Below, piece after piece: positions 32,760 through 41,310 of a stretch of DNA of 64,000 nt. The DNA comes from Streptomyces flaveus (GTDB taxonomy: Bacteria > Actinomycetota > Actinomycetes > Streptomycetales > Streptomycetaceae): NCBI RefSeq assembly GCF_014647675.1, contig NZ_BMPQ01000010.1:189304-253303 (forward strand), written 5' to 3'. Position numbers and translations under genes: made by a program. Below the pieces are notes generated by a model. That model saw nothing but the letters and a program-made list of their open reading frames with translations, was not told where the DNA came from and made no database searches. Each line of letters starts with the position of its first letter. The first letter of the stretch is position 1.

Positions 32760-32845
32760 GGGAATTCTTTCTCCAACGTTTACGAGGATCAGCGGCGCCA
32801 CCGCCGGGTGGCGGGGCCTTTCAGCGCCCTGGCCGAGCGGCCTGC

Positions 32846-33094
32846 TCAGCCCTGGTGCTTGAGGATGTAGTTGGTGGCGTCGCCGACCGTCTTGAGGTCC
32901 TTGACGTCGTCGTCCGGGATCTTGACGTCGAAGCGCTCTTCGGCGGCGACGACGACCTCGACCATGGACAGCGAGTCGACGTCCAGGTCGTCGGTGAAGG
33001 ACTTGTCCAGCTGGACGTCCTCGACCGGGATCCCGGCGATCTCGTTCACGATGTCGGCGAGACCGGCGACGATCTCTTCCTGAGTGGCGGCCAT
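32846..33094 (-). CDS. acpP: Acyl carrier protein of fatty acid synthesis
   Basis: The 82-residue acidic protein carries acyl chains on a phosphopantetheine attached to Ser41 in DVDSLSMVEVV. Length and acidity are typical. It lies between fabH (101-bp gap) and fabF in the essential fatty-acid operon. The ATG follows AAGGAGCGCCTCAC. Confidence 0.96.
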   Translation of the reverse strand: MAATQEEIVAGLADIVNEIAGIPVEDVQLDKSFTDDLDVDSLSMVEVVVAAEERFDVKIPDDDVKDLKTVGDATNYILKHQG

Positions 33095-33195
33095 GTGAGG
33101 CGCTCCTTCGTAGATATCCAGAGGGTGTGGCGCCCGCCGCGTCAGCGGCAGGTGTTGCTGCGTACCGGGTCCGAGGGGGACCTGGCACGGGGTGC

Positions 33196-34227
33196 CTAGG
33201 GGAGGGTAACGACCGTCGCGGCGTACACGAGACCCGCCCCGAAGCCGATGACGAGCGCGGTGTCGCCGCTCTTCGCCTCGCCGGTCGCCAGGAGCCGCTC
33301 CATAGCGAGCGGAATCGAGGCGGCCGAGGTGTTGCCGGTGGTGCGCACGTCACGCGCGACCGTGACGTGCTCCGGCAGCTTGAGTGTCTTCACCATCGAG
33401 TCGATGATCCGCTCGTTGGCCTGGTGGGGAATGAAGACGTCCAGGTCGTCCGGGGTGATTCCGGCCGCGTCCAGCGCCTGCTTGGCGACCTTCGCCATCT
33501 CGAACACGGCCCAGCGGAACACCGCCTGGCCCTCCTGCGTGATCGCAGGGAACTTGATGTCGCCCTTGGAGTCGAGCGGCAGCTCGGACACATTGCCGAT
33601 CCGAAAACGGTCCCACGGCACGGTCTGCTTGATCGTGTCGGCCTTGTCGCCCTCGGAACCCCAGACGGTCGGGCCGATGTGCGGCTCCTGGGAAGGGCCG
33701 ACGACGACCGCGCCCGCACCGTCACCGAACAGGAAGGCCGTCGCGCGGTCCTCCAGGTCGGTGAGGTCGGAAAGGCGCTCGACGCCGATGACGAGTACAT
33801 ACTCTGCCGAACCCTCGACGACCATGCCCTTGGCGAGGGTCAGGCCGTAGCCGAAGCCCGCGCAGCCCGCCGAGATGTCGAAGGCGGCGGCCTTGTTCGT
33901 GCCGAGCTTGTCGGCGATCTCGGTGGCGACGGCCGGGGTCTGGCTGAAGTGCGAGACGGTCGAGACGACCACCGCGCCGATCTGCTCGGCCGTGATCCCG
34001 GAGTCGGCGATCGCCTTGCCGGAGGCCTCGATGGACATCGCGGCGACGGTCTCCTCGTCGGAGGCCCAGTGACGGGTCTCGATGCCGGAGCGCGAGCGGA
34101 TCCACTCGTCGGAGGAGTCGATCGTCTCGAGGATCACCTCGTTCGGCACGACCCGGGTGGGACGGTAACCGCCCACGCCCATGATCCGGGCGTACGGGGC
34201 ACCTTTGCTGGGCCTGATCTTCGACAT
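33196..34227 (-). CDS. fabH: Beta-ketoacyl-ACP synthase III
   Basis: The 343-residue enzyme starts fatty acid synthesis by condensing acyl-CoA primers with malonyl-ACP. Streptomyces FabH accepts branched primers, which leads to iso and anteiso fatty acids. The nucleophile is Cys122 in DISAGCAGFGYGL; the His is in IPHQANERII and the Asn in TTGNTSAAS. It is 17 bp after fabD, so the two are cotranscribed. Confidence 0.96.
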   Translation of the reverse strand: MSKIRPSKGAPYARIMGVGGYRPTRVVPNEVILETIDSSDEWIRSRSGIETRHWASDEETVAAMSIEASGKAIADSGITAEQIGAVVVSTVSHFSQTPAVATEIADKLGTNKAAAFDISAGCAGFGYGLTLAKGMVVEGSAEYVLVIGVERLSDLTDLEDRATAFLFGDGAGAVVVGPSQEPHIGPTVWGSEGDKADTIKQTVPWDRFRIGNVSELPLDSKGDIKFPAITQEGQAVFRWAVFEMAKVAKQALDAAGITPDDLDVFIPHQANERIIDSMVKTLKLPEHVTVARDVRTTGNTSAASIPLAMERLLATGEAKSGDTALVIGFGAGLVYAATVVTLP

Positions 34228-34244
34228 GCTCTCGGGGCTCCTTG

Positions 34245-35165
34245 TCAGCCAGCGTGCTCGGCGATGAGCTCGCGAGCAGCGTCGAGGTCGTCAGGGGTCT
34301 TGAGCGCCAGCGTCTGCACGCCGGGCAGGGCGCGCTTGGCGAGACCGGTCAGGGTGCCGCCCGGGCACACCTCGACCAGCGCGGTCACGCCCAGCTCCTT
34401 GAAGGTCTCCATGCACAGATCCCAGCGAACGGGGTTGGCGACCTGGCCGACCAGCCGAGACAGTACCTCGGCGCCGGTCGCGACGGCCTGGCCGTCCTTG
34501 TTCGAGACGTACGTGATCTTCGGGTCGGCCGGCGTCAGCTCCGCCGCGGCCTGCTCCAGGCTCGCGACCGCGGGGGCCATGTGGTGCGTGTGGAAGGCGC
34601 CCGCGACCTTGAGGGCGACGACGCGTCGTACGCCCTCCGGCTTGTCGGCCTCCAGAGCCGCCAGTTCCTCCATGGTGCCGGCGGCGACGATCTGGCCCGC
34701 GCCGTTCACGTTCGCCGGGGTCAGGCCGAGCTTCTCCAGGTGCGGAATCGTCGCCTCGGGGTCACCGCCGAGCAGCGCCGACATACCGGTCTGCGTGATC
34801 GCGGCGGCCTCGGCCATGGCCAGGCCTCGCTTGCGTACGAGTTCCAGGGCGGCCGTGTCGTCCAGGACGCCCGCGAAGGCGGCGGCCGTGATCTCGCCGA
34901 CGCTGTGGCCCGCGACGGCACCCGGTGCCACCTCGCCGAGCGCGGACGCCGACAGGAGTCCGGCCGCGACGAGCAGCGGCTGCGCCACCGCCGTGTCACG
35001 GATCGCGTCCGCGTCAGCCTGCGTGCCGTAGTGGGCGAGGTCGAGGCCGATGGCGTCCGACCACGTGCCGAGACGGTCGGCGGCGCCGGGGAGTTCGAGC
35101 CAAGGAGTCAGGAAGCCGGGCGTCTGGGCGCCCTGGCCGGGAGCGACGAGTACGAGCACTCTCAC
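34245..35165 (-). CDS. fabD: Malonyl-CoA:ACP transacylase
   Basis: The 306-residue enzyme loads malonyl groups on ACP. The acyl-serine is Ser88 in GHSVGE, and the His is in AFHTHHMAP. APGQGAQTPGF at the N-terminus is family-typical. GTG 35165 (GAGAGAG upstream) is chosen; GTG 35159 is also possible. It is the first gene of the fab operon and follows fasR by 83 bp. Primary as well as polyketide pathways may draw on this enzyme. Confidence 0.94.
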   Translation of the reverse strand: MRVLVLVAPGQGAQTPGFLTPWLELPGAADRLGTWSDAIGLDLAHYGTQADADAIRDTAVAQPLLVAAGLLSASALGEVAPGAVAGHSVGEITAAAFAGVLDDTAALELVRKRGLAMAEAAAITQTGMSALLGGDPEATIPHLEKLGLTPANVNGAGQIVAAGTMEELAALEADKPEGVRRVVALKVAGAFHTHHMAPAVASLEQAAAELTPADPKITYVSNKDGQAVATGAEVLSRLVGQVANPVRWDLCMETFKELGVTALVEVCPGGTLTGLAKRALPGVQTLALKTPDDLDAARELIAEHAG

Positions 35166-35225
35166 ACTCTCTCTTGTGGATGGGCACCGCCGCCCGTGGG
35201 GACAGGGACGAAGAACAGCAGGGGG

Positions 35226-35246
35226 TTTTGTGGAGCCCCGACAAAA
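35226..35246. promoter_or_regulatory. TTTTGT/ACAAAA inverted pair between fasR and fabD
   Basis: TTTTGT (35226-35231) and ACAAAA (35241-35246) are perfect inverted arms separated by 9 bp, at the end of fasR and 61 bp before the fabD start. They stand out as the only AT-rich symmetric sequence there. FasR activates the fab operon in S. coelicolor, so this is a candidate site. Confidence 0.45.
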
Positions 35247-35248
35247 GC

Positions 35249-36454
35249 CTAGAGCTGGGGATCTCCATCGGCCAGACGCCCCAGGATCAGCGCGATCCGG
35301 AGTGTGAACGCGGATCGTACATCGGAGGGTGACCAACCGGTGACGTCAGTCACACGTCGAAGCCGGTAGCGCACGGTGTTCGGGTGAACGAAGAGCATCC
35401 TGGCGGCGCCCTCCAGACTGCTCGCCTGCTCCAGATAGACGCTCAGGGTCTCCAGGAGAGCGGACCCGGCCTCCTCCAGTGGTCTGTAGATCTCCTCCAC
35501 CAGTTGGTCGCGCGCCGCGGGGTCGCCGGCGATCGCGCGCTCCGGCAGCAGATCGTCCGCCAGTACCGGCCGCGGGGCGTCCTGCCAGGCGAAACACGCC
35601 TTGAGCCCGGCGGCGGCGGCCTGCGCGGACCGGGTCGCGGCCAGCAGATCGGGTACGACGGGCCCCGCCACCACCGCTCCCGCCGCATACGGCCCGATCA
35701 GCGACTTGGCGACTCCCAGCGGATCGTCACTGCCACCGGCGATGACGACGAGCCGGTCGCCGAGTACTCCGGTGAGGACCTGGAGCTTGGCGTGGCGGGC
35801 GGCTCGCCGAATCGCCTCGACGGTCAGCTCGCTGTCCCCGTCGGGGGCCGTGCCCAGCACCACGCACACATGCTCGGGGGAGTTCCAGCCGAGGGCCGCG
35901 GCCCGGCTGACGGCGCCCTCGTCGGCCTCGCCGGACAGGACGGCGTTGACGACCAGTGACTCGAGCCGGGCGTCCCAGGCACCGCGTGCCTCGGCGGCCT
36001 GTGCGTACACCTGGGCGGTGGCGAAGGCGATCTCGCGGGCGTACACCAGGAGGGCCTCACGCAGGATGGACTCGTCGCCGGGGGCCGCGACCTCGTCGAT
36101 CGCGGACTCCATGACCTCGATGGTCGTACGCACCATCTCCACGGTCTGGCGCAGCGTGATCGCCCTGGTCAGCTCGCGGGGCGCGGTGCCGAAGACATCG
36201 GTGGAGATGGCCTGTGGGGCGTCCGGATGCCGGAACCACTCGGTGAAGGCGGCGATACCGGCCTGGGCGACGAGCCCGATCCACGACCGGTTCTCCGGGG
36301 GCATCGCCCGATACCACGGCAGCGTCTCGTCCATGCGCGCGATGGCCTGCGCGGCGAGACTTCCGGAGGACTTCTCCAGCCGCTTCAGGGTCGCGGCGTG
36401 CGCGTGGGCGGCGCGGGCAGCGGCTTTGGTGGCACTGGATTCGGGTTCGGGCAC
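35249..36454 (-). CDS. fasR: PucR-type activator of fatty acid synthesis, FasR
   Basis: The 401-residue regulator has a long N-terminal sensor region, a GGDEF-like middle segment and a C-terminal helix-turn-helix (LEGAARMLFVHPNTVRYRLR, then RVTDVTGW) of the PucR class. Position directly before fabD identifies it with FasR, the activator of fabDHPF in S. coelicolor. GTG 36454 is the start where the coding pattern begins; the longer open frame upstream is shadow of the pirin gene. Confidence 0.9.
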   Translation of the reverse strand: MPEPESSATKAAARAAHAHAATLKRLEKSSGSLAAQAIARMDETLPWYRAMPPENRSWIGLVAQAGIAAFTEWFRHPDAPQAISTDVFGTAPRELTRAITLRQTVEMVRTTIEVMESAIDEVAAPGDESILREALLVYAREIAFATAQVYAQAAEARGAWDARLESLVVNAVLSGEADEGAVSRAAALGWNSPEHVCVVLGTAPDGDSELTVEAIRRAARHAKLQVLTGVLGDRLVVIAGGSDDPLGVAKSLIGPYAAGAVVAGPVVPDLLAATRSAQAAAAGLKACFAWQDAPRPVLADDLLPERAIAGDPAARDQLVEEIYRPLEEAGSALLETLSVYLEQASSLEGAARMLFVHPNTVRYRLRRVTDVTGWSPSDVRSAFTLRIALILGRLADGDPQL

Positions 36455-36514
36455 GGGACAAGACTGCCTTATCCGGACGGGAGTGTGCGGCGGCGGGTCT
36501 ACCGTGGGCCCGTG

Positions 36515-37174
36515 ATGGACATACGGCGCTCCGCTGAGCGCTACCGCGGAGGCGACCCGGCGGCCGGGATCGAGTCCCTGCACGCCTTCTCCTTCGGACC
36601 CCACTACGCCCCCGACAACCTCCGTTTCGGCGCGGTCATCGCCTGCAACGAGGAGCGCCTCGCGCCCGGCGCGGGCTTCGACGAGCACCCGCACAGTCAC
36701 ACGGAGATCGTGACCTGGGTCGTCTCGGGCGAGCTGACGCACCGGGACTCGGCCGGCCATGAGTCGGTGGTCAGGCCCGGGGACGTGCAGCGGCTCAGCT
36801 CGGCGGGCGGCGTACGGCACGTGGAGCGCAACGACGGCGCCGAGCCGCTGACCTTCGTACAGATGTGGCTGGCGCCCTTGGACCCCGGCGGCGATCCCGC
36901 GTACGAGATCGTGCACGGCATCGCGGATTCCACGCCGTACGCCGTTCCGGAGGCTGGGGCGATGCTGCATGTGCGGCGGCTGGAGGCGGTGGGGGAGCGG
37001 ACCGCCATACCGGACGCGCCGCGCACGTATCTGCACGTCGTACGGGGTGCCGTCCGGGTCGGGCCCCATGAGCTGGGGGCCGGGGACGCGGTGCGGGCCG
37101 AGGGGGAGAAGGGGCTGGAACTGGTCGCCGGGTCCGTCCCGGCCGAGGTGCTGATCTGGGAGTTGTCGGGGTGA
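36515..37174 (+). CDS. Pirin-family protein
   Basis: The 219-residue protein has the pirin N-terminal cupin with HPHSHTEIVTWVVSGELTHRD, whose His residues bind metal, and a shorter C-terminal cupin. Some pirins are quercetin dioxygenases; others regulate enzymes or transcription. The start ATG lies 11 bp after a TACCGT -10-like hexamer (36499-36504), so the message may be leaderless; GTG 36512 is an alternative. It is divergent from fasR. Confidence 0.88.
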   Translation: MDIRRSAERYRGGDPAAGIESLHAFSFGPHYAPDNLRFGAVIACNEERLAPGAGFDEHPHSHTEIVTWVVSGELTHRDSAGHESVVRPGDVQRLSSAGGVRHVERNDGAEPLTFVQMWLAPLDPGGDPAYEIVHGIADSTPYAVPEAGAMLHVRRLEAVGERTAIPDAPRTYLHVVRGAVRVGPHELGAGDAVRAEGEKGLELVAGSVPAEVLIWELSG

Positions 37175-37181
37175 CGAGGGC

Positions 37182-38030
37182 TCAACCGGAGCCTCGACCA
37201 CCGCTCTTGAGCTCGGCCAGCTCGGCGAGCACCGCGTCCGTGAACGGTGTCCACGCCTCGATCGCCCACGGCCCGAACGCTCGGTCCGCGAGAGCCGCGC
37301 AGGCCACCCCCGCGGCCGGGTCGATCCACAGGAACGTGCCCGACTGGCCGAAGTGACCGAAGGTGCGGGGGGAGGACGAACTGCCCGTCCAGTGGGGGGA
37401 CTTGGAGTCGCGGATCTCGAAGCCCAGGCCCCAGTCGTTGGGGTTCTGGTGGCCGTAGCCCGGCAGGACGCCCTTCGTACCGGGGTACTGGACCGTCATC
37501 GCCTCGGCGACCGTCCTCGGGTCGAGGAGTCGCGGCGCCTGCACCTCGGCCGCGAAGCGGAGCAGGTCGTCGACGGTCGAGACGCCGTCCTTGGCGGGCG
37601 AGCCGTCGAGCGCGGTCGACGTCATCCCCAGCGGCTCAAGGACCGCCTGCCGCGCGTACTCCGCGAACGGGATGTCCGCCGCCTTCGCCACATGGTCCCC
37701 GAGCTGCTCGAACCCGGCGTTGGAGTACAGCCGCCGCTCCCCGGGCGCGGACGTCACCCGGTGCTCGTCGAAGGCCAGGCCGGAGGTGTGGGCGAGGAGG
37801 TGGCGGACCGTGGAGCCGGGCGGTCCTGCCGGTTCGTCCAGGTCGACGGCCCCCTCCTCGTACGCGACCAGCACGGCGTACGCGGCGAGCGGCTTGGTGA
37901 CCGAGGCCAGCGGGAAGCGCTGCCCGGTCGGGCCGTACGAGCCGAGGACGGTGCCGTCCGCGCGTACGACGGCCGCTGCGGCGGTGGGCACCGGCCAGTT
38001 CTCGATCAACGCCAGGCTGTGCAGAGACAT
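37182..38030 (-). CDS. Serine hydrolase, beta-lactamase family
   Basis: The 282-residue protein has Ser43-Val-Thr-Lys46, Tyr102-Ser-Asn104 and an HFGQSGTF box in the KTG position, the complete class C/DD-peptidase-like active site. There is no signal peptide. It is likely an esterase or amidase of the cytoplasm. Its stop is eight bases from the pirin stop on the other strand. ATG 38030 is the only sensible start. Confidence 0.88.
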   Translation of the reverse strand: MSLHSLALIENWPVPTAAAAVVRADGTVLGSYGPTGQRFPLASVTKPLAAYAVLVAYEEGAVDLDEPAGPPGSTVRHLLAHTSGLAFDEHRVTSAPGERRLYSNAGFEQLGDHVAKAADIPFAEYARQAVLEPLGMTSTALDGSPAKDGVSTVDDLLRFAAEVQAPRLLDPRTVAEAMTVQYPGTKGVLPGYGHQNPNDWGLGFEIRDSKSPHWTGSSSSPRTFGHFGQSGTFLWIDPAAGVACAALADRAFGPWAIEAWTPFTDAVLAELAELKSGGRGSG

Positions 38031-38049
38031 GCATACGAGGTTATGCGGC

Positions 38050-38520
38050 TCACAGCGTCAGCCGCATCGAGGGGTCGGGCTTGCGTACGAAGCCCAGCGA
38101 CGCGTACAGCGGCTCGGCCTCGGCGGAGGCGTTCAGATCGACGTGGGCGGCGCCCTTCTCGCGGAACCAGTCGAGGAGGCTCTCCATGCACGCGCGCGCG
38201 TACCCGCGGCGCCGCGTGTCCGGGTCGGTGGCCACGCTGAAGACGTGCCCCACGCGGCCGTGCGGATTGTCCGCCCGCCCGATCCGGTACTCGATGGTCC
38301 CGACGACGAGCGCCGCGAGCGCGTCCGGCCGGTCGGGGTGGTCGACGACGAAGGCCGCGAAGTCCCCGTCCGCATCGGCGAGTCTGACGCGTACGGTGGG
38401 CAGGGACTCGGCGTGCCACTCGGTTGAACCGTCCGCGGTGAAGACCGAGTCGATCATCACCTGACGCAGCCGGAGTACTTCCTCCGCGTCCTCGACCGTG
38501 GCACGTCGTACGAGACTCAT
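38050..38520 (-). CDS. GNAT-family N-acetyltransferase
   Basis: The 156-residue enzyme has the acetyl-CoA binding block GHVFSVATDPDTRRRGYARA, followed by CMESLLDWFREKGAAHVDLN. The substrate is unknown. ATG 38520 begins MSLVRRAT, typical of GNAT starts; a GTG four codons upstream is possible. It is 19 bp from the serine hydrolase start, so the two may be cotranscribed. Confidence 0.85.
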   Translation of the reverse strand: MSLVRRATVEDAEEVLRLRQVMIDSVFTADGSTEWHAESLPTVRVRLADADGDFAAFVVDHPDRPDALAALVVGTIEYRIGRADNPHGRVGHVFSVATDPDTRRRGYARACMESLLDWFREKGAAHVDLNASAEAEPLYASLGFVRKPDPSMRLTL

Positions 38521-38590
38521 GTCCCGCACGCTAACCACCGCGCTCACGTCACGTCCTCCGGTTTTCTTACCGTATTCGCTTGGTATTCGC

Positions 38591-38618
38591 TTGCTTGGAG
38601 CGCACTCCAAGGTTTTAG
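38591..38618 (+). promoter_or_regulatory. MerR-type promoter with NmlR/AdhR-like operator
   Basis: CTTGGAGCGCACTCCAAG (38594-38611) is a perfect palindrome lying between a TTGCTT -35 and a TTTTAG -10. NmlR/AdhR regulators of the MerR family bind CTTGGAGT-ACTCCAAG-type sites in this position. The predicted transcript starts only a few bases before the ATG at 38629. Confidence 0.78.
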
Positions 38619-38628
38619 CGTGGGGGCC

Positions 38629-39093
38629 ATGACGGTGATGGAGACCACGAGTACTACCAGGACCGACAGTTGCGCCGGCCCGCGGCAGGTCGACCGACGC
38701 CCGGACGGACAGGACAAGTACACGATCAGTGAGGTCGTCGCCTTCACCGGCCTCACGGCGCACACCCTGCGCTGGTACGAGCGGATCGGGCTGATGCCGC
38801 ACATCGACCGCTCCCACACCGGGCAGCGCCGCTACAGCAACCGTGACCTGGACTGGCTCGACCTCGTCGGCAAGCTCCGGCTGACCGGCATGCCGGTCGC
38901 CGACATGGTGCGGTACGCGGAGCTGGTGCGGGAGGGCGACCACACCTATGGCGACCGCTTCGAGCTCCTGAAGGCGACTCGGGAGGACGTCCTGTCCCGG
39001 ATCGCCGAGCTGCAGGACACGCTCGCGGTACTCGACCGAAAGATCAATTTCTACGCGGACGCCGGGCGTGCCCTGGCGTCGGAGAGGTCCTGA
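38629..39093 (+). CDS. MerR-family regulator, AdhR/NmlR type
   Basis: The 154-residue protein has a MerR helix-turn-helix after a 30-residue tail: YTISEVVAFTGLTAHTLRWY, ERIGLMPHIDRSHTGQRRYSNRD. A coiled-coil dimer helix follows. The Cys used for aldehyde or thiol sensing in many NmlR proteins is absent from the core; the only Cys is in the N-terminal tail. GTG 38620 would lie inside the promoter, so ATG 38629 is preferred. It is coupled by a TGATG overlap to the aldo-keto reductase, its likely target. Confidence 0.88.
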   Translation: MTVMETTSTTRTDSCAGPRQVDRRPDGQDKYTISEVVAFTGLTAHTLRWYERIGLMPHIDRSHTGQRRYSNRDLDWLDLVGKLRLTGMPVADMVRYAELVREGDHTYGDRFELLKATREDVLSRIAELQDTLAVLDRKINFYADAGRALASERS

Positions 39094-40109
39094 TGACGGA
39101 CAGCAAGATCGCGAAGGTGGAACTCGGCACGGGCGGCCCCGAGGTCGGTGTGCAGGGCCTCGGCTGCATGGGGATGAGCTTCGCGTACGGCCCGACGGAC
39201 GCCGACGAGGCACGGGCCACCCTGGAGCGTGCGCTGGAACTGGGCGTGACGCACTACGACACCGCCGATGCCTACGGCCGGGGCGAGAACGAGAAGTTCC
39301 TCTCGCCGTTCTTCAAGGCCCACCGCGACGAGGTCGTCATCGCGACGAAGTTCGCCCTGTCGGTCCCGCCGGACGAGCCGACGAAGCGCATCATCCGCAA
39401 TGACCCGCCGTACATCCGCCAGGCCGTCGAGGCGAGCCTGCAGCGCCTGGACGTCGACGTGATCGACCTCTACTACATGCACCGCCGCGACCCGAACATC
39501 CCCATCGAGGAGACCGTCGGCGTCATGGCCGAGCTGGTGCGCGAGGGCAAGGTCAAGCACCTTGGGCTGAGCGAGGTCACGGGCGGCGAGCTGCGCGCGG
39601 CGCAGGCCGTGCATCCGATCGCGGCCGTGCAGTCGGAGTGGTCGTTGTTCAGCCGCGACATCGAGGCCGGTGTCGTACCGGCCGCCCGTGAGCTGGGCGT
39701 GGCCCTGGTGCCGTACTCGCCGCTCGGCCGCGGCTTCCTCACGGGCTCCTTCGCCAACGCCGAGAAGGACCTGACCGCCGACGACTTCCGCCGTCAGCAG
39801 CCCCGCTTCACGGGCGAGAACGCGGCCGCGAACGTCGCCCTCCTTGAGCCGATACGCGCCGTCGCCGACTCCCACAGCGCCTCGCTCGGACAGATCGCGC
39901 TGGCGTGGGTGCAACAGCAGGCGGCGACGCACGGGCTGCCCGTCGTACCGATCCCGGGCACCCGCAAGCGCAGCCGCATCGAGGAGAACGCGGCCGCCAC
40001 CCGCATCGTCCTCGGCGAGGAGGACATGGCCCTGCTGGAGCCGATCGCTTCCAAGGTGGCCGGAAACCGGTACGCCGACATGACGTTCACCTCCGCCGGC
40101 CGGGAGTGA
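39093..40109 (+). CDS. Aldo/keto reductase
   Basis: The 338-residue NADPH-dependent oxidoreductase has the tetrad: Asp56 and Tyr61 in YDTADAYG, Lys86 in IATKFAL, and the His in YYMHRRD. LGLSEVTGGELRAAQAVHPI and the PGTRKRSRIEENAAA cofactor loop are family-typical. The ATG overlaps the MerR stop (TGATG). The pair likely forms an aldehyde-responsive detoxification operon, the regulator acting through the palindrome at 38594-38611. Confidence 0.92.
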   Translation: MTDSKIAKVELGTGGPEVGVQGLGCMGMSFAYGPTDADEARATLERALELGVTHYDTADAYGRGENEKFLSPFFKAHRDEVVIATKFALSVPPDEPTKRIIRNDPPYIRQAVEASLQRLDVDVIDLYYMHRRDPNIPIEETVGVMAELVREGKVKHLGLSEVTGGELRAAQAVHPIAAVQSEWSLFSRDIEAGVVPAARELGVALVPYSPLGRGFLTGSFANAEKDLTADDFRRQQPRFTGENAAANVALLEPIRAVADSHSASLGQIALAWVQQQAATHGLPVVPIPGTRKRSRIEENAAATRIVLGEEDMALLEPIASKVAGNRYADMTFTSAGRE

Positions 40110-40151
40110 GCCCAAGCCGGCGGTGAACCCGCTGGTCGCGCCCCGACGGCC

Positions 40152-40310
40152 CTATCGGTCGCCGGGCGTGACCAGCCCCGACTCATAGGCGAAGATCACG
40201 GCCTGTGCGCGATCGCGAAGGTCCAGCTTCGCCAGTACGCGGCCTATGTGGGTCTTCACCGTCTGCTCGGCCGGCACCAGGTGGTCCGCTATCTCCAGGT
40301 ACGAGCGGTA
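40152..40310 (-). pseudogene. Truncated LuxR-type response regulator, C-terminus only
   Basis: The minus strand encodes YLEIADHLVPAEQTVKTHIG and RVLAKLDLRDRAQAVIFAYESGLVTPGDR before a TAG at 40152-40154. This is the C-terminal half of a NarL/FixJ helix-turn-helix and the usual end of these response regulators. Upstream of about 40310 the receiver domain and the first part of the DNA-binding domain are missing. No histidine kinase adjoins. Confidence 0.75.
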
Positions 40311-40379
40311 TGACGACGAGTCACCGCCCAGTCGGCACTGTACGACTGCTCACGGCACAACAGATCACCGCACGACCCG

Positions 40380-41264
40380 TCACAACTCCGCGAGCAGCTC
40401 CGCCTTCTTGGACGTGAACTCCTCGTCCGTCACCAGCCCCGCCTGGTGCAGCTCCCCGAGGTGCCGGATCCGGTCGGCGATGTCCGCGGGGTCGCGGTGC
40501 CGGGCGGACGGGGCGCCGTCGCTCTTCGCCGGGGGCCCGGCCGCGCGTACCGCCGCGAGGACCGAGGCCGCGAAGGGCAGCGACTCGTGCACGGGTCCGT
40601 AACCGAGGCCGAAGACGACCGCCGCCGGGTCCTGGTCGGCCTGCGCGGGCTGAGCGTAGGACGGTTCGCGGTGCAGCAGCCGTAGATGGCCCTCGAAGAC
40701 CTCGGGCGAGCGCCACTCGACGCCGCTCAGCTCCGAGACCGCGAAACTCTGGTCGCCCGCCTTCCACTTGGCGGACGAGGCGCCCGTCCAGAACCACCGG
40801 AAGGACACCGACTTGCCGTCGAAGGACGCCTTCCCGTCGTACGCCTTGAACTGCAGCGGCGCCTCGGGCGGGTCCACCAGATAACGCTCCGCCACGGCCG
40901 CGTCGTCGGGGACGAGTTGGGCCCGCAGCTCGTCGGCGTAGTACTCGGCAAGCGTCTCGCGATCGCCGGGGAGCACCAGACGGTAGGGATCGCATGCTTC
41001 CTTGAGCTGTCCCGCCGCCGCCTCCATCAGCGGGTCCGCGCCCGGTCTCGGTTCGGCGCGCAGGACGACCGTCCCGCGTTTACCGGGAGTCAGCGTCACC
41101 GCCGCGATCGCCTCGATGGGGATACGGCGTTCGCCGAGCGCCTGGAACAGCTTCGGCGTACGGATCCCCCGTTCGAAGCGGATGAGCACGGAGTCGGACT
41201 CGAACTCCCAGGCGGCATGCAATCCGGCCAGTACGTCACCCATGCGGGCCATCGTATGCGCCAT
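40380..41264 (-). CDS. DUF4429 protein with C-terminal SHOCT motif
   Basis: The 294-residue protein has two PH-like DUF4429 modules (WEFESDSVLIRF to about 110; LQFKAYDGKASFDGKSVSFR to about 215). It ends in a SHOCT segment (ADIADRIRHLGELHQAGLVT DEEF). The domain is common in Streptomyces; SHOCT usually mediates oligomerisation. The function is not known. ATG 41264, 41252 and 41243 are all in frame; the first is listed. It is transcribed on the same strand as the hydrolase upstream. Confidence 0.8.
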   Translation of the reverse strand: MAHTMARMGDVLAGLHAAWEFESDSVLIRFERGIRTPKLFQALGERRIPIEAIAAVTLTPGKRGTVVLRAEPRPGADPLMEAAAGQLKEACDPYRLVLPGDRETLAEYYADELRAQLVPDDAAVAERYLVDPPEAPLQFKAYDGKASFDGKSVSFRWFWTGASSAKWKAGDQSFAVSELSGVEWRSPEVFEGHLRLLHREPSYAQPAQADQDPAAVVFGLGYGPVHESLPFAASVLAAVRAAGPPAKSDGAPSARHRDPADIADRIRHLGELHQAGLVTDEEFTSKKAELLAEL

Positions 41265-41310
41265 GCGCTTTCTCGTCCCCTCCCCGTGCGAACCGCGGTT
41301 TCTTCGTCCT

